Shown: in pieces, positions 27,938 through 36,407 of the stretch
Numbering within the stretch: the first letter of the stretch is position 1
Layout of the letters: the number at the start of each line of letters is the position of its first letter
NCBI RefSeq assembly: GCF_040529055.1
Contig: NZ_CP132342.1
Coordinates: 682,001 to 746,000, forward strand
Direction of reading: 5' to 3'
Origin: Xanthomonas sontii
GTDB taxonomy: Bacteria > Pseudomonadota > Gammaproteobacteria > Xanthomonadales > Xanthomonadaceae
DNA length: 64,000 nt
The notes under the pieces: generated by a model
Seen by the model: the letters and a program-made list of their open reading frames with translations, nothing else
Databases searched by the model: none
Told to the model about the DNA's origin: nothing
Position numbers and translations under genes: made by a program

Positions 27938-28168
27938 ATGGGCAGTTTTAGCATCTGGCACTGGCTGGTCGTGCTGGTGATCGTGCTGGTGGTGTTCGGC
28001 ACCAAGCGGCTGACGAGCGGCGCCAAGGATCTGGGCAACGCGGTCAAGGAATTCAAGAAAGGCATGCGCGACGACGACAAGCCCGCCGGCCAGCTCGGCG
28101 ACGAGACGCGCAGCAGCAGCGAGCCGTCCCGCCAGACCCAGGCCGAACGCGACCGCGACGCGCACTGA
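27938..28168 (+). CDS. tatA: Sec-independent translocase subunit TatA
   Basis: 76 residues. One N-terminal transmembrane helix ([20 protein letters not shown]) with the FGTKRL hinge, an amphipathic helix ([12 protein letters not shown]) and a charged tail, the standard TatA architecture. TatA oligomers form the translocation pore for folded, twin-arginine proteins. It starts the tatABC cluster; the gap to tatB is 15 bases. opgD in this window encodes a likely substrate. Confidence 0.97.
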   Translation: MGSFSIWHWLVVLVIVLVVFGTKRLTSGAKDLGNAVKEFKKGMRDDDKPAGQLGDETRSSSEPSRQTQAERDRDAH

Positions 28169-28183
28169 CGGGACCCCGCCGGC

Positions 28184-28723
28184 GTGTTCGATATCGGATT
28201 CAGCGAACTGCTGGTGATCGCGGTGGTGGCCCTGGTGGTGCTCGGTCCCGAGCGCCTGCCCAAGGCGGCGCGCTTCGCCGGATTGTGGGTGCGCCGCGCC
28301 CGCGCGCAGTGGGACTCGGTGAAGCAGGAACTGGAACGCGAACTGGAAGCCGAGGAACTCAAGCGCAGCCTGCACGACGTGCAGAGCTCGCTGCGCCAGG
28401 CCGAGACCCAGTTTCGCGATGGCAGCGAGGAGCTGCAGCGGCAGACCGAGGCGCTGCGCCGCGAGATCGATCCGAACCCACCGGTGCCGCCTGCCGACAG
28501 CGCGCCGTCGACCGTGCCGCCAGCGACAGCGGCCGCAATCGACGCCCCGACTGCGCACACTCCCGAGACGGCCACGCCCCTGCCCACGCACTCTGCCGCG
28601 ACGGTGCCCGCCGCTTCCGTGGTGCCGGCCGCCGCGCGCGGTGCCGCCGCACCGCATCCGGCGTCCACCGCCACGGCGCATACCGGCCAGCCGCCCTCCA
28701 TTGATCCGGAGGCGCCGCGATGA
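28184..28723 (+). CDS. tatB: Sec-independent translocase subunit TatB
   Basis: 179 residues, starting with GTG. MFDIGFSELLVIAVVALVVLGPERLPKAAR gives the single membrane helix and the GPERLP hinge, followed by amphipathic helices and a Pro/Ala-rich C-terminal tail. TatB docks twin-arginine substrates with TatC. Its stop overlaps the tatC start by four bases (ATGA). Confidence 0.96.
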   Translation: MFDIGFSELLVIAVVALVVLGPERLPKAARFAGLWVRRARAQWDSVKQELERELEAEELKRSLHDVQSSLRQAETQFRDGSEELQRQTEALRREIDPNPPVPPADSAPSTVPPATAAAIDAPTAHTPETATPLPTHSAATVPAASVVPAAARGAAAPHPASTATAHTGQPPSIDPEAPR

Positions 28724-29460
28724 ACGTGGAAGCCGAGAGCAGCCTGATCGAACACCTGATCGAACTGCGCGCGCGGCTGATGCGCGCGCTGATCGGCCTG
28801 GGCGTGGTGGTGGTGGCGCTGCTGCCCTTCTCCAAGCGCCTGTACTCCTGGCTGGCCGAGCCGATGCTGGCGCAGTTGCCGGTGGGCCAGAGTGTGATCG
28901 CCACGCACCCGGCCGGCGCGGTCATCGCGCCGCTGAAGCTGGCGTTCTTCCTGGCCCTGTTCGTGTCCGCCCCCTGGCTGCTGTACCAGGCCTGGGCCTT
29001 CGTCGCCCCCGGCCTGTACCAACGCGAGAAGCGCCTGGCGCTGCCGCTGCTGGCCTCGGCAGTGCTGCTGTTCTACCTCGGCTGCGGCTTCGCCTACTTC
29101 CTGGTGCTGCCGGCGGTGTTCCACTTCCTGACCACGTTCAAGCCGGACGTGATCCAGCTCACCCCCGATGCCGGCGCCTACCTGGACTTCGTCCTGGCGA
29201 TCTTCTTCGCCTTCGGCGCCAGCTTCGAACTGCCGGTGGCGCTGGTGATCCTGGCCCTGCTCGGCTGGGTGACCCCGCAGCAACTGCGCGAGGGCCGCGG
29301 CTACGCGGTGGTCGGCATCTTCGTGCTGGCCGCGGTGCTGACCCCGCCGGACGTGGTCTCGCAGCTGATGCTGGCGATCCCGATGTGCCTGCTGTACGAG
29401 CTGGGCATCATCGCTGCAGCGGCGGTGACCAAGAAGCCGGGAATCGAGGCACGGGAATAG
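28720..29460 (+). CDS. tatC: Sec-independent translocase subunit TatC
   Basis: 246 residues with six transmembrane helices. Conserved features are the N-terminal LIEHLIELRARLMRALIGL, the PLKLAFFLALFVSAPWLLYQAWAFVAPGLYQREKR loop, FKPDVIQLTPDAGAYLDF, and GASFELPVALVILALLG. TatC is the twin-arginine signal receptor. Its last few codons (GIEARE) run into a GGGAATAGGGAATCGG-type dispersed repeat that includes the stop codon. Confidence 0.97.
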   Translation: MNVEAESSLIEHLIELRARLMRALIGLGVVVVALLPFSKRLYSWLAEPMLAQLPVGQSVIATHPAGAVIAPLKLAFFLALFVSAPWLLYQAWAFVAPGLYQREKRLALPLLASAVLLFYLGCGFAYFLVLPAVFHFLTTFKPDVIQLTPDAGAYLDFVLAIFFAFGASFELPVALVILALLGWVTPQQLREGRGYAVVGIFVLAAVLTPPDVVSQLMLAIPMCLLYELGIIAAAAVTKKPGIEARE

Positions 29461-29529
29461 GGAATCGGAACAGCGGTTCGCTGCATACCCACCATTACCA
29501 CGCGGCTTGACGGCAATCTGCCGCACACA

Positions 29530-29557
29530 GCAAAACGGCCCCGAGGGGCCGTTTTGC
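29530..29557. terminator. Bidirectional intrinsic terminator between tatC and a membrane protein gene
   Basis: GCAAAACGGCCCC pairs with GGGGCCGTTTTGC, giving A- and T-tracts on either side so it can terminate both convergent transcripts. Confidence 0.9.
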
Positions 29558-29607
29558 TGTTGCTGTGGCTCTTACGATTCCCGACTCCCGATTCCCCAAT
29601 CCCGGCG

Positions 29608-30507
29608 CTACGCCACAAAGACGTTGGAGGGCGGCGGCGGCACAGCCGGCGCCGCATCCCCGGCGTGCACGAACATCTGCTTCCAGGCCGCGTACACGAT
29701 CCCGGCCAGGACCGGCATCAGCAGCGCCATCAGCAGCAACTGCGCGGCCAGCGCGGCCACGGCGGTGCCGACGAGGAGCTGCAGCACCAGCATCACCACG
29801 GTCAGCGCGAAATAGAACGCGAACATGGCCAGGAAGGCGAGGACGAAGAACACCAGCATCGCCGGCAGGTTGTGCAGGCAGGCGCGCAGGCCGTGCCCGA
29901 TGGCGGCGATACCGTTGCGGCCGTCGAACATCACCTGCGGCGCGAACAGGAACAGGGTCAGCGCCACCGCCACGAACCCGACCGCCACCAGCATCAGCCA
30001 CAGCAGGATGCGCAACGCCGGCAGGGTCGCGACCAGTTGCTCCACCTGCAGCGGATCCGGCTGCGCGCCGGACTGGCCCAGCTCGTTGAGCTTGTTCATC
30101 ACCGTGGTCAGCTGCATCCACCCGTCCGGACCGATCACCACCACCGCCAGCAGCGCCAGCGCCAGCCCGACCACCACCTGCGGCAGCAACGCCACCAGCA
30201 GGTTCGGCGTGCGACCGCCGTGCAGGCCCTGCAGCAGGTGCGCCGGCTCGGCGCTGCGGCCCTGGTCGACCTCGCGCACGGCCCACACCAGCCCGCCGAA
30301 CAGCAATGGCCCGGCCAGCCCCATCAGCAGTTGCGCCAGCATGCCCAGGGTCGGGTTGAGCACGCCCAGGAACAGGGCGATCAGCGCCGCCAGGCCCCAG
30401 ATCAGTCCGAGCCGGCCCAACGCCCACGGCGCCCGCCGCAGCAGGGACATGCCGGCCAACAGCCATTCCGCGCCGGCCGAGGCCGGCAGCTTGCGAATCT
30501 CGATCAT
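29608..30507 (-). CDS. BPSS1780-family multi-pass membrane protein
   Basis: 299 residues with about six hydrophobic segments (GLIWGLAALIALFLGVL, LMGLAGPLLFGGLVWAV, VGLALALLAVVVIG, ILLWLMLVAVGFVAVALTLFLF, AMLVFFVLAFLAMFAFYFAL, LQLLVGTAVAALAAQLLLMALL) and the N-terminal MIEIRKLPASAGAEWL typical of BPSS1780-like proteins. Function unknown; inner-membrane location. It converges on tatC with a shared terminator. The C-terminus is a short Pro-rich tail. Confidence 0.8.
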   Translation of the reverse strand: MIEIRKLPASAGAEWLLAGMSLLRRAPWALGRLGLIWGLAALIALFLGVLNPTLGMLAQLLMGLAGPLLFGGLVWAVREVDQGRSAEPAHLLQGLHGGRTPNLLVALLPQVVVGLALALLAVVVIGPDGWMQLTTVMNKLNELGQSGAQPDPLQVEQLVATLPALRILLWLMLVAVGFVAVALTLFLFAPQVMFDGRNGIAAIGHGLRACLHNLPAMLVFFVLAFLAMFAFYFALTVVMLVLQLLVGTAVAALAAQLLLMALLMPVLAGIVYAAWKQMFVHAGDAAPAVPPPPSNVFVA

Positions 30508-30555
30508 TGCCAATCCGAAGTGGGGGACGCCGTACAGCGGCGGCGACTGCACAGA

Positions 30556-31326
30556 TTATCGCGGTTTTGCCTGGCCGCTGCTGTGCTGCCCGCGTGCGTG
30601 CTGAACGAAGCGCCGCAACAGTTTGCGTGCCAGCGGTGCGGCGCTGACCTCGCGGGCGATGGTACGGGCACAGCGTCCGGCGCTGCGTAGACAGTCGGCA
30701 CGCGCCTGCACGTAGCCGCGCATGTGGTGGGTGGCGAACTCCGGATGGAACTGCAGGCCCCAGGTCGCCTCGCCCCAGCGGAACGCGTGGCACTGGTCCT
30801 GCGCCGAGTGCGCCAGCACCGTGGCGCCGGACGGCGCGCGCAGCACCGTCTGCAGATGCGTGGCATGCGCGGGGAAGCGAGGCGGCAGGCCGGCGAACAG
30901 CGGATCCTCGGCGGCGGGCGGGTGCAGTTCGATGTCCACCGTGCCCGATTCGCGCCCGGCCGGGTTGTAGGCGACCTCCCCGCCCAGCGCGTGCGCCAGC
31001 AACTGGTGGCCGTAGCAGATGCCCAGCAGCGGCGTGCCGTCCTCGGCGGCTTCGCGCAACCAGGCCGCCGAGCGTTCGCTCCACTCGGCCCGGTCGGTGA
31101 CGAACGCCGCCGAGCCGGTGACGATCACCCCGGCAAAGTCGCCCCTTGCCGGCAACGCCTCGCCGGCGGCGACGTTGGTCACCACCGTCTCGCGCTCGGC
31201 CAGGCCGGCGGCGACGCGGATCCAGTGCGGGAAGCGTCCGTAGCGCCGCATCGTCGCCACCGGCTCACCGGTTTCGAGGATCAGGAAGGGCGCAGCACGG
31301 CGACGGACGGGAGAAGCGAACGGCAT
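30556..31326 (-). CDS. Class I glutamine amidotransferase domain protein
   Basis: 256 residues. The triad of a class I amidotransferase is intact: nucleophile C104 in GICYGHQ, and H194 and E196 in QFHPEF. It is a stand-alone domain, of the kind often annotated GMP synthase-like. The N-terminal segment (PFLILETGEPVATMRRYG) is typical of those single-domain members. The acceptor substrate is unknown. It lies 48 bases upstream of the membrane protein gene in the same direction, so co-transcription is possible. Confidence 0.88.
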   Translation of the reverse strand: MPFASPVRRRAAPFLILETGEPVATMRRYGRFPHWIRVAAGLAERETVVTNVAAGEALPARGDFAGVIVTGSAAFVTDRAEWSERSAAWLREAAEDGTPLLGICYGHQLLAHALGGEVAYNPAGRESGTVDIELHPPAAEDPLFAGLPPRFPAHATHLQTVLRAPSGATVLAHSAQDQCHAFRWGEATWGLQFHPEFATHHMRGYVQARADCLRSAGRCARTIAREVSAAPLARKLLRRFVQHARGQHSSGQAKPR

Positions 31327-31451
31327 GGTGGGATTCTAGACGCCGTCGCCGTGGATTGTTCAAGGCCGCGCGGCGACGGCGGCATAGCCATATAACTGGC
31401 GATCATGAGGCGATGTGGGCCTGTCCGGAGACAAGACGCAACGCCGCCGGT

Positions 31452-34151
31452 TTAGTGCAGCGACAGCGCATGCGCCAGCGCCAGCGACAGGTCGATATCC
31501 AGCAGGCGGCCGTCCTCCGTGAACAGCAACAGGTGCCCCGGCTGCTCGCGCGCCTGCAGGGACAACCCGCTCGGTAACGCCAGATCGGCAATGCGATCGC
31601 CGTCGGAGAAGCGAACAATGAAGTAACGGCTGGCCTGATCCAGACGAACGCCAGCCAGCATCCCGTGTTCGAGCGCGACGAAGCGCGCATCGACCGTCTC
31701 CGATGGCATCGGCGGCAGCACGCACACGCCCCGGGCGTTGCCATTGCGGAATACGAAGGCATTGGCCCCGTCCTCGTTCACCTCCAGACGTGGTTGCTGC
31801 ATCCCGCCCAGGCGATGTGGCATGACCGGCACATCAGGCTGCAGGACGATGTCATCGCGCCCGCGCAGGCGCCTGTGCGGCAGCATGTACGTCCACTCCT
31901 GCAAGGTCTCGGCGGTACGCACCAGGAACACCTCGCAGTCCTCGAAAAAGGCGGCGGCGACGATCGAACCTGGCAGGTCACCGACGTGCCACAGTACCTC
32001 CATCAGCCCCTTGCCGACGTCGATGACCAGAATGCGGCCGTCCACCACCACGGTCCAGCCAGTCCCGATGAGGGTAGGCGCGGCGAACTGCAGGGCCAGT
32101 GCGCCGAGTTCGATGCTGCTGCGGGTGGTCAGGTCGAGCCGCGCGATCCGCGAGACGCGCTCGCGCGGCGCCAGCGCCAACGCGACCTGCCCGCTGGCCG
32201 CGAGCACCAACCGATACGCCGGCACCGCATAGTGCTGAACCACCCGTCCATGGGCATCAAGGACGGCCGCGCCGGCCTCGCCCAGAGCGACCAGATACTG
32301 CCGGTCGGGCAGGACTGCGGCGTCGTGGATTCGCTGCACGCCGGCGGCAGGCAGCGCCAGCGCCAGGGGGCTGCGCAGGCGCCAGAAGGGCGTCGGCTGG
32401 CCCGCCTGCGCGACGCGCCACGGCGGCATGTCGCTCTTCAGGCAAGGATCGGCCGCCATTTTCAGCAGGCGCTCCAGATCGCTGCGCCCCAGACCGTTGC
32501 GGCCGGCGCTGCAATCGGCGGCGACGGCGGGGAGCACGCAGGCGGCCAGACGCCGCAATGCGGCGCTGTTGCCGCCGATCGCCAGCAAGGCATTCGCCAG
32601 CGCCGCGCGCGGCTGCGGGTCGGCCGCAGGATCGACCAACGCCTCGATCTTGTCGGCGTACTGCTGCAGCGTGTCCGGCAACAGGCTGGCGCGCTGCACC
32701 AGGGCGCGGGCCGACAAGGCAGCGCCGGCCTGTTCTGCGGCCAGCAACCATTGCAACGCGAGATCGCGTGCCTCGCGCAGCGGCCAGACCACCTCGACCG
32801 CTTCCAGCCAGTCGCCGCTCTCGACCAGGGCGTGGCCCCATTCCAGCCGCAACTGCGCCGCCAGCGCCGGATGGGCGCCCTGCAACTGGCTGACTGCGTC
32901 GGCGAAGGCGCGGTCGCGCCGGGCAACCTGGGTCGCACGGCGGACATCGCCGCCCAGCATCAGCAGCCGGATGATCAGGGCCGGCGGCATCTCCCAACCC
33001 ATGGCCAACTCGGCCGCCTGCGCGTGGCGCCCATGCTCGACCAGGTAATCCAACGCCTCCTGGCGCGCATTGAGCAGTTCGGCCAGGACGAACACCGCTT
33101 CGTCGATCCGGCCCTTGCGGTTCAGCGCGGCGAACGCCTCACGGTACATGCGCCGCAGGTGCGTGGTCAGATCTTCGCCCAGGTCCAGGCTGGCGCCCTG
33201 CCCGATCCGTCCCGAGAGTTGCAGGCTCTCGCGCCGCTCAGGCGTACCGAACGCCTGCCCCAGCGACTGCCCAGTCGCATCCACGGGCAGGGCATTGCGC
33301 AAGGCTTCGTCCAGGTCGCCGCGGTCGAACATCGCCATCATCCGGCGCAGGTAGGCACCATGCCGATACCCGATCAGCTTGCCTACTCGGCTGATTGCGG
33401 CCAGCCGTGCGAGGGTATCGCGCCAGGCACTGGGCCGCCGCTGCGCGCGCTGGCGTGCGGGAATACCGCCACTGGCCGCCGCCGGCACCCTGATCCCCGA
33501 CCCCGGCAGCCAGCGCGCCAACAAGGCGACGACGGCGCCGAGCATGCCTTCGCGCACCGCCGCGATGCCGTCGCGCAGCGCATCTGCCGTACGCGCACCG
33601 GCCATCGCCCGCAGGAACGCCTCGCCTTCCGCGCTGCGTGGAGGGATGGCCCGACCCAATACACTGCGCACGTCCTTTCCCTGCAACTGCGCCACGTCCA
33701 GCACCGGCGACGCGACGTGGCAATTGAAGGGCTCAAGTACCCGGTAGGCGTCCAACGCGATCGCCTCGGACAGGTCCAGCACCTCGCCCTGGGCGAAGCG
33801 CAGCCCCACCACGGCGGCGCCGGCGACCAGGCCGATTTCCATGGCCGGCAACGCGGCCCGTTCCTCGTCCGTCAACGGTGCCGAGTACAACGTCCCGTGC
33901 AGGCGGCGCATGGGTACCTCGCCCATCGTTTCGCACTGCAGCGGCTGCGCGCGGGCGAAGCACAGCATGTCGCCGGCCGCGAACCGATAGGCCCGGCAAC
34001 CAGGGTGCCAGGCGGCCAGCATACGTGCCGTTCGCACCGGCGCCGGCAGCACGTCGGCGGGCCACCACAGCGCGTCCAGCGCCTGCCATCCGCGCCACAT
34101 CGGGTCGCGTACCGCGGCGGCGGCGGACGCGGCCTGCTTCGCCTCAGTCAT
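31452..34151 (-). CDS. bpX6-type protein of a MoxR-vWA-beta-propeller ternary system
   Basis: 899 residues, no signal peptide or membrane segment. The N-terminal part (to about 250) has RDPMWRGWQALDALWWPADVLPAPVR and a compact beta-rich domain with AYRFAAGDMLCFA and ALPAMEIGL; the middle (about 260-560) is alpha-helical with repeat-like spacing; the last 300 residues show repeated short beta strands of propeller type (YLVALGEAGAAVLDAHGR, GRILVIDVGKG, FEDCEVFLVRTAETLQEW, HLLLFTEDGRLLDID). This matches proteins with the bpX6 domain. It is the last gene of a four-gene cluster; its ATG overlaps the previous stop by eight bases. Biochemical role unknown. Confidence 0.8.
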   Translation of the reverse strand: MTEAKQAASAAAAVRDPMWRGWQALDALWWPADVLPAPVRTARMLAAWHPGCRAYRFAAGDMLCFARAQPLQCETMGEVPMRRLHGTLYSAPLTDEERAALPAMEIGLVAGAAVVGLRFAQGEVLDLSEAIALDAYRVLEPFNCHVASPVLDVAQLQGKDVRSVLGRAIPPRSAEGEAFLRAMAGARTADALRDGIAAVREGMLGAVVALLARWLPGSGIRVPAAASGGIPARQRAQRRPSAWRDTLARLAAISRVGKLIGYRHGAYLRRMMAMFDRGDLDEALRNALPVDATGQSLGQAFGTPERRESLQLSGRIGQGASLDLGEDLTTHLRRMYREAFAALNRKGRIDEAVFVLAELLNARQEALDYLVEHGRHAQAAELAMGWEMPPALIIRLLMLGGDVRRATQVARRDRAFADAVSQLQGAHPALAAQLRLEWGHALVESGDWLEAVEVVWPLREARDLALQWLLAAEQAGAALSARALVQRASLLPDTLQQYADKIEALVDPAADPQPRAALANALLAIGGNSAALRRLAACVLPAVAADCSAGRNGLGRSDLERLLKMAADPCLKSDMPPWRVAQAGQPTPFWRLRSPLALALPAAGVQRIHDAAVLPDRQYLVALGEAGAAVLDAHGRVVQHYAVPAYRLVLAASGQVALALAPRERVSRIARLDLTTRSSIELGALALQFAAPTLIGTGWTVVVDGRILVIDVGKGLMEVLWHVGDLPGSIVAAAFFEDCEVFLVRTAETLQEWTYMLPHRRLRGRDDIVLQPDVPVMPHRLGGMQQPRLEVNEDGANAFVFRNGNARGVCVLPPMPSETVDARFVALEHGMLAGVRLDQASRYFIVRFSDGDRIADLALPSGLSLQAREQPGHLLLFTEDGRLLDIDLSLALAHALSLH

Positions 34152-35997
34152 CACGGTCGTCCCCGCGCTGTCCCTGCGCCTGCAGCAGTACTTTGCCTCC
34201 GCCCTCGCCCAAAACACGCAGTTGCCCAGCCAGATCGACCAGAGCAACCCCGCTACCGTCCGGCGCCACCGAGGCGGCGCTGATGTCGTTCGATGCCTGG
34301 TACACGATCTCCTGGCCCTGTTCGCCGATCGCGATCACGGTGCGTCGGTCGGGGCGCAGCAGCAACAGCCGGCTGCGCTCTGGACGCTGCGGATCCTGTA
34401 CCGGACCCAGCAGCTTCGCGCCTGCCGGCAGGCGCAGTTCCAACTCGGAAAAGCCGTCCTGGGGTCCGCCCTGGTACAGGCGGCAGATACCGCCATCGTC
34501 GTGCTGACCGGGGTACTCCAGGCACAACGCGCCGCGCCAATGGCCTTCCCGCACCTGTCCGCGGACCAGCAACCGGACCGGACGCGCCGGCACCGCCAAC
34601 TGGGTCAGCAGTTCGATATTGCCTTCGCGGTGCAGGTAGTTGACACGTAGGCGGTCGTCTTCGCAGCGGGCATACAACAGACGCTGCCCGTCGATCTGCT
34701 GCATCGCCAGTACCCGATCGTCCACCTGGACATGCGCGGGCATGTCGCGTCCGGGGCGCGTGCTGGCGTTGGTCCAGGACAGCAGTCGCCCAGCGGCGTC
34801 CAGGATCACCACACGCTGCGTCTGCGATTTGCTCGCTCGCAGCCAGGCGCAGTGCAGCCAGGACGCGGCGCCGGGCGCAGCGGCGAACGCATCGGCCGGC
34901 GGCCGCGCGACGGGCTGGAACCACGGCATCTTCCAGAAGTACAGCCCGTCGTGCACGGCGGCCACGCCAGCCAGCTCCTTGTTGGCGATCACGCCGCACA
35001 GCAACTCGCCGCTGGCCGGCCAGGCGCTGTAGCGCGGCTTGGCCTTCTTGCGCCTGCCCTCCTCGCGGAGCGTGAGCAGCACCGCCTGATGGGTCCCGGC
35101 CAGCGGCAGCGCCAGATGCCGGCCATCGATACTGAACAGCGGCGGTTGCCGCAATGACAAGCGGCCGTTCAGGGATTCGGTCGCGACCACGGCCCCGGGC
35201 ATGGCCAGCGGCGCCGGCGCCAGCAGGAACTCGCCGCGCAGCAGCCGCGAGGCGCGGCCTGCGTCGGGCAGGCCGAGCGTCAGTTGGCGATGCGCCCGTG
35301 GCGTCCTGACCGACACCGACAGCCGATCGTCGAAGCCGTGCCGGATTCGGACCTGATGGTCGCCGCGGCCGGGCGCGACGTCGCCGGCGGTCATCCACCA
35401 GCACTCGATGGCCGCTTGGCCATGGCCGGCGAGATGGCGCTGCCAGGCGGTGTGCTCGGTCTGCGTCGCCAGCGCGTGAGTCCGCGCCTGCAGCAGCGCG
35501 CGCAAGGCCTCCGCGCTCGCCTCCTCATGTACCTCGCCCGGCCGCTGCAGCACGCCCCAGGCGAAGCGCGCGCCGGCCGCTTGCGCGCGCCGCGCCAACA
35601 GGATCCACATCGCCACATGCAGCAGGCGCGGCGCGCCGCGTTGCGCCGGGCCAGCGTCGAACAGCGCCAGGACCAGCGCGTCGCTGCGTGGGCGGGCGAG
35701 CTTGGGCGCCAGGAACAGGTGTTCGTAGTGCGCGGCGCGGCGCAGGAATTCGTCGGGCAGCAGGTCGGCCACCGCCCATTCGCTCAGGACCAGGCGTTCG
35801 TAGGGACCGCGGCGGCGCAGATCGTCGATCCCGTCCGGATCGGCGACACCGCGCTGCATGCGCGCCGCGCCGCGACCGAGCAGCGGATCCAGCCGCAGCA
35901 GCCAGTCGCCGACCATCGCCGCGATGTCCGCATCGAACCACGCCAGCCACGCATGCCATGGCTGCAGCGCCGGCGGCAGCGGAAATGCCGCATTCAT
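34144..35997 (-). CDS. vWA plus beta-propeller protein of the ternary system
   Basis: 617 residues. The N-terminal 220 residues form a von Willebrand A-like domain: DALVLALFDAGPAQRG at about 106-121 is the first strand and MIDAS loop, followed by LLHVAMWILLARRAQ and FAWGVLQ. The MIDAS reads DxGxA rather than DxSxS, so metal coordination may be altered. From about 230 on, the protein is beta-rich with repeated propeller-like blades (LHCAWLRASKSQTQRVVILDA, RLLYARCEDDRLRVNYLH, RSRLLLLRPDRRTVIAIGEQ, VALVDLAGQLRVLGEG). Its ATG overlaps the preceding stop (ATGA). MoxR ATPases typically remodel vWA partners, which fits the neighbours. Confidence 0.75.
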   Translation of the reverse strand: MNAAFPLPPALQPWHAWLAWFDADIAAMVGDWLLRLDPLLGRGAARMQRGVADPDGIDDLRRRGPYERLVLSEWAVADLLPDEFLRRAAHYEHLFLAPKLARPRSDALVLALFDAGPAQRGAPRLLHVAMWILLARRAQAAGARFAWGVLQRPGEVHEEASAEALRALLQARTHALATQTEHTAWQRHLAGHGQAAIECWWMTAGDVAPGRGDHQVRIRHGFDDRLSVSVRTPRAHRQLTLGLPDAGRASRLLRGEFLLAPAPLAMPGAVVATESLNGRLSLRQPPLFSIDGRHLALPLAGTHQAVLLTLREEGRRKKAKPRYSAWPASGELLCGVIANKELAGVAAVHDGLYFWKMPWFQPVARPPADAFAAAPGAASWLHCAWLRASKSQTQRVVILDAAGRLLSWTNASTRPGRDMPAHVQVDDRVLAMQQIDGQRLLYARCEDDRLRVNYLHREGNIELLTQLAVPARPVRLLVRGQVREGHWRGALCLEYPGQHDDGGICRLYQGGPQDGFSELELRLPAGAKLLGPVQDPQRPERSRLLLLRPDRRTVIAIGEQGQEIVYQASNDISAASVAPDGSGVALVDLAGQLRVLGEGGGKVLLQAQGQRGDDRDD

Positions 35998-36407
35998 ACG
36001 GCCCAGCGCCTGCGGATCTGCTCCAGCACCGCCGCACCGGCCGGCAGCAGCCGCTGCAGCGGCACCAGCACCGACGGCGTGCGCAGCAGCAACCAGGGCG
36101 CCCCCGGATGACGCCGCGCCACGGCCTGGGCTAGCAGATCCAGCGGAATGTCCGGGCACTGCGTCGTCGGCAGCCACAGCGCCGGCGCGGCCGGACGCGG
36201 CGCGATGTACTGCCCCTCGTCGATCCACGGCAGCGCCGCCTCCGGACCGGTCACCACCACCAGGTCGGCGGTCGCCGCCACCATCAGCACGTCGGGCTGC
36301 GCGCTGCGCGCGACACACGCCAGCAGGCGCTGCGCGCGCTGCCTGCCCACGCCGACCACGCCCTGCGGCGGCGGCGGTGCAGGATCGTCCTGCCACCCCC
36401 AGGTCAT
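35994..36407 (-). CDS. Small bpX5-like component of the ternary system
   Basis: 137 residues, soluble, with alternating short helices and hydrophobic strands (QPDVLMVAATADLVVVTG, PWLLLRTPSVLVPLQRLL). It carries no recognisable catalytic motif. The position between MoxR and the vWA-propeller gene, with four-base ATGA overlaps on both sides, and the size match the small bpX5 partner described for MoxR-vWA-beta-propeller systems. The family label is by context and size rather than by a firm motif match. Confidence 0.6.
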   Translation of the reverse strand: MTWGWQDDPAPPPPQGVVGVGRQRAQRLLACVARSAQPDVLMVAATADLVVVTGPEAALPWIDEGQYIAPRPAAPALWLPTTQCPDIPLDLLAQAVARRHPGAPWLLLRTPSVLVPLQRLLPAGAAVLEQIRRRWAV

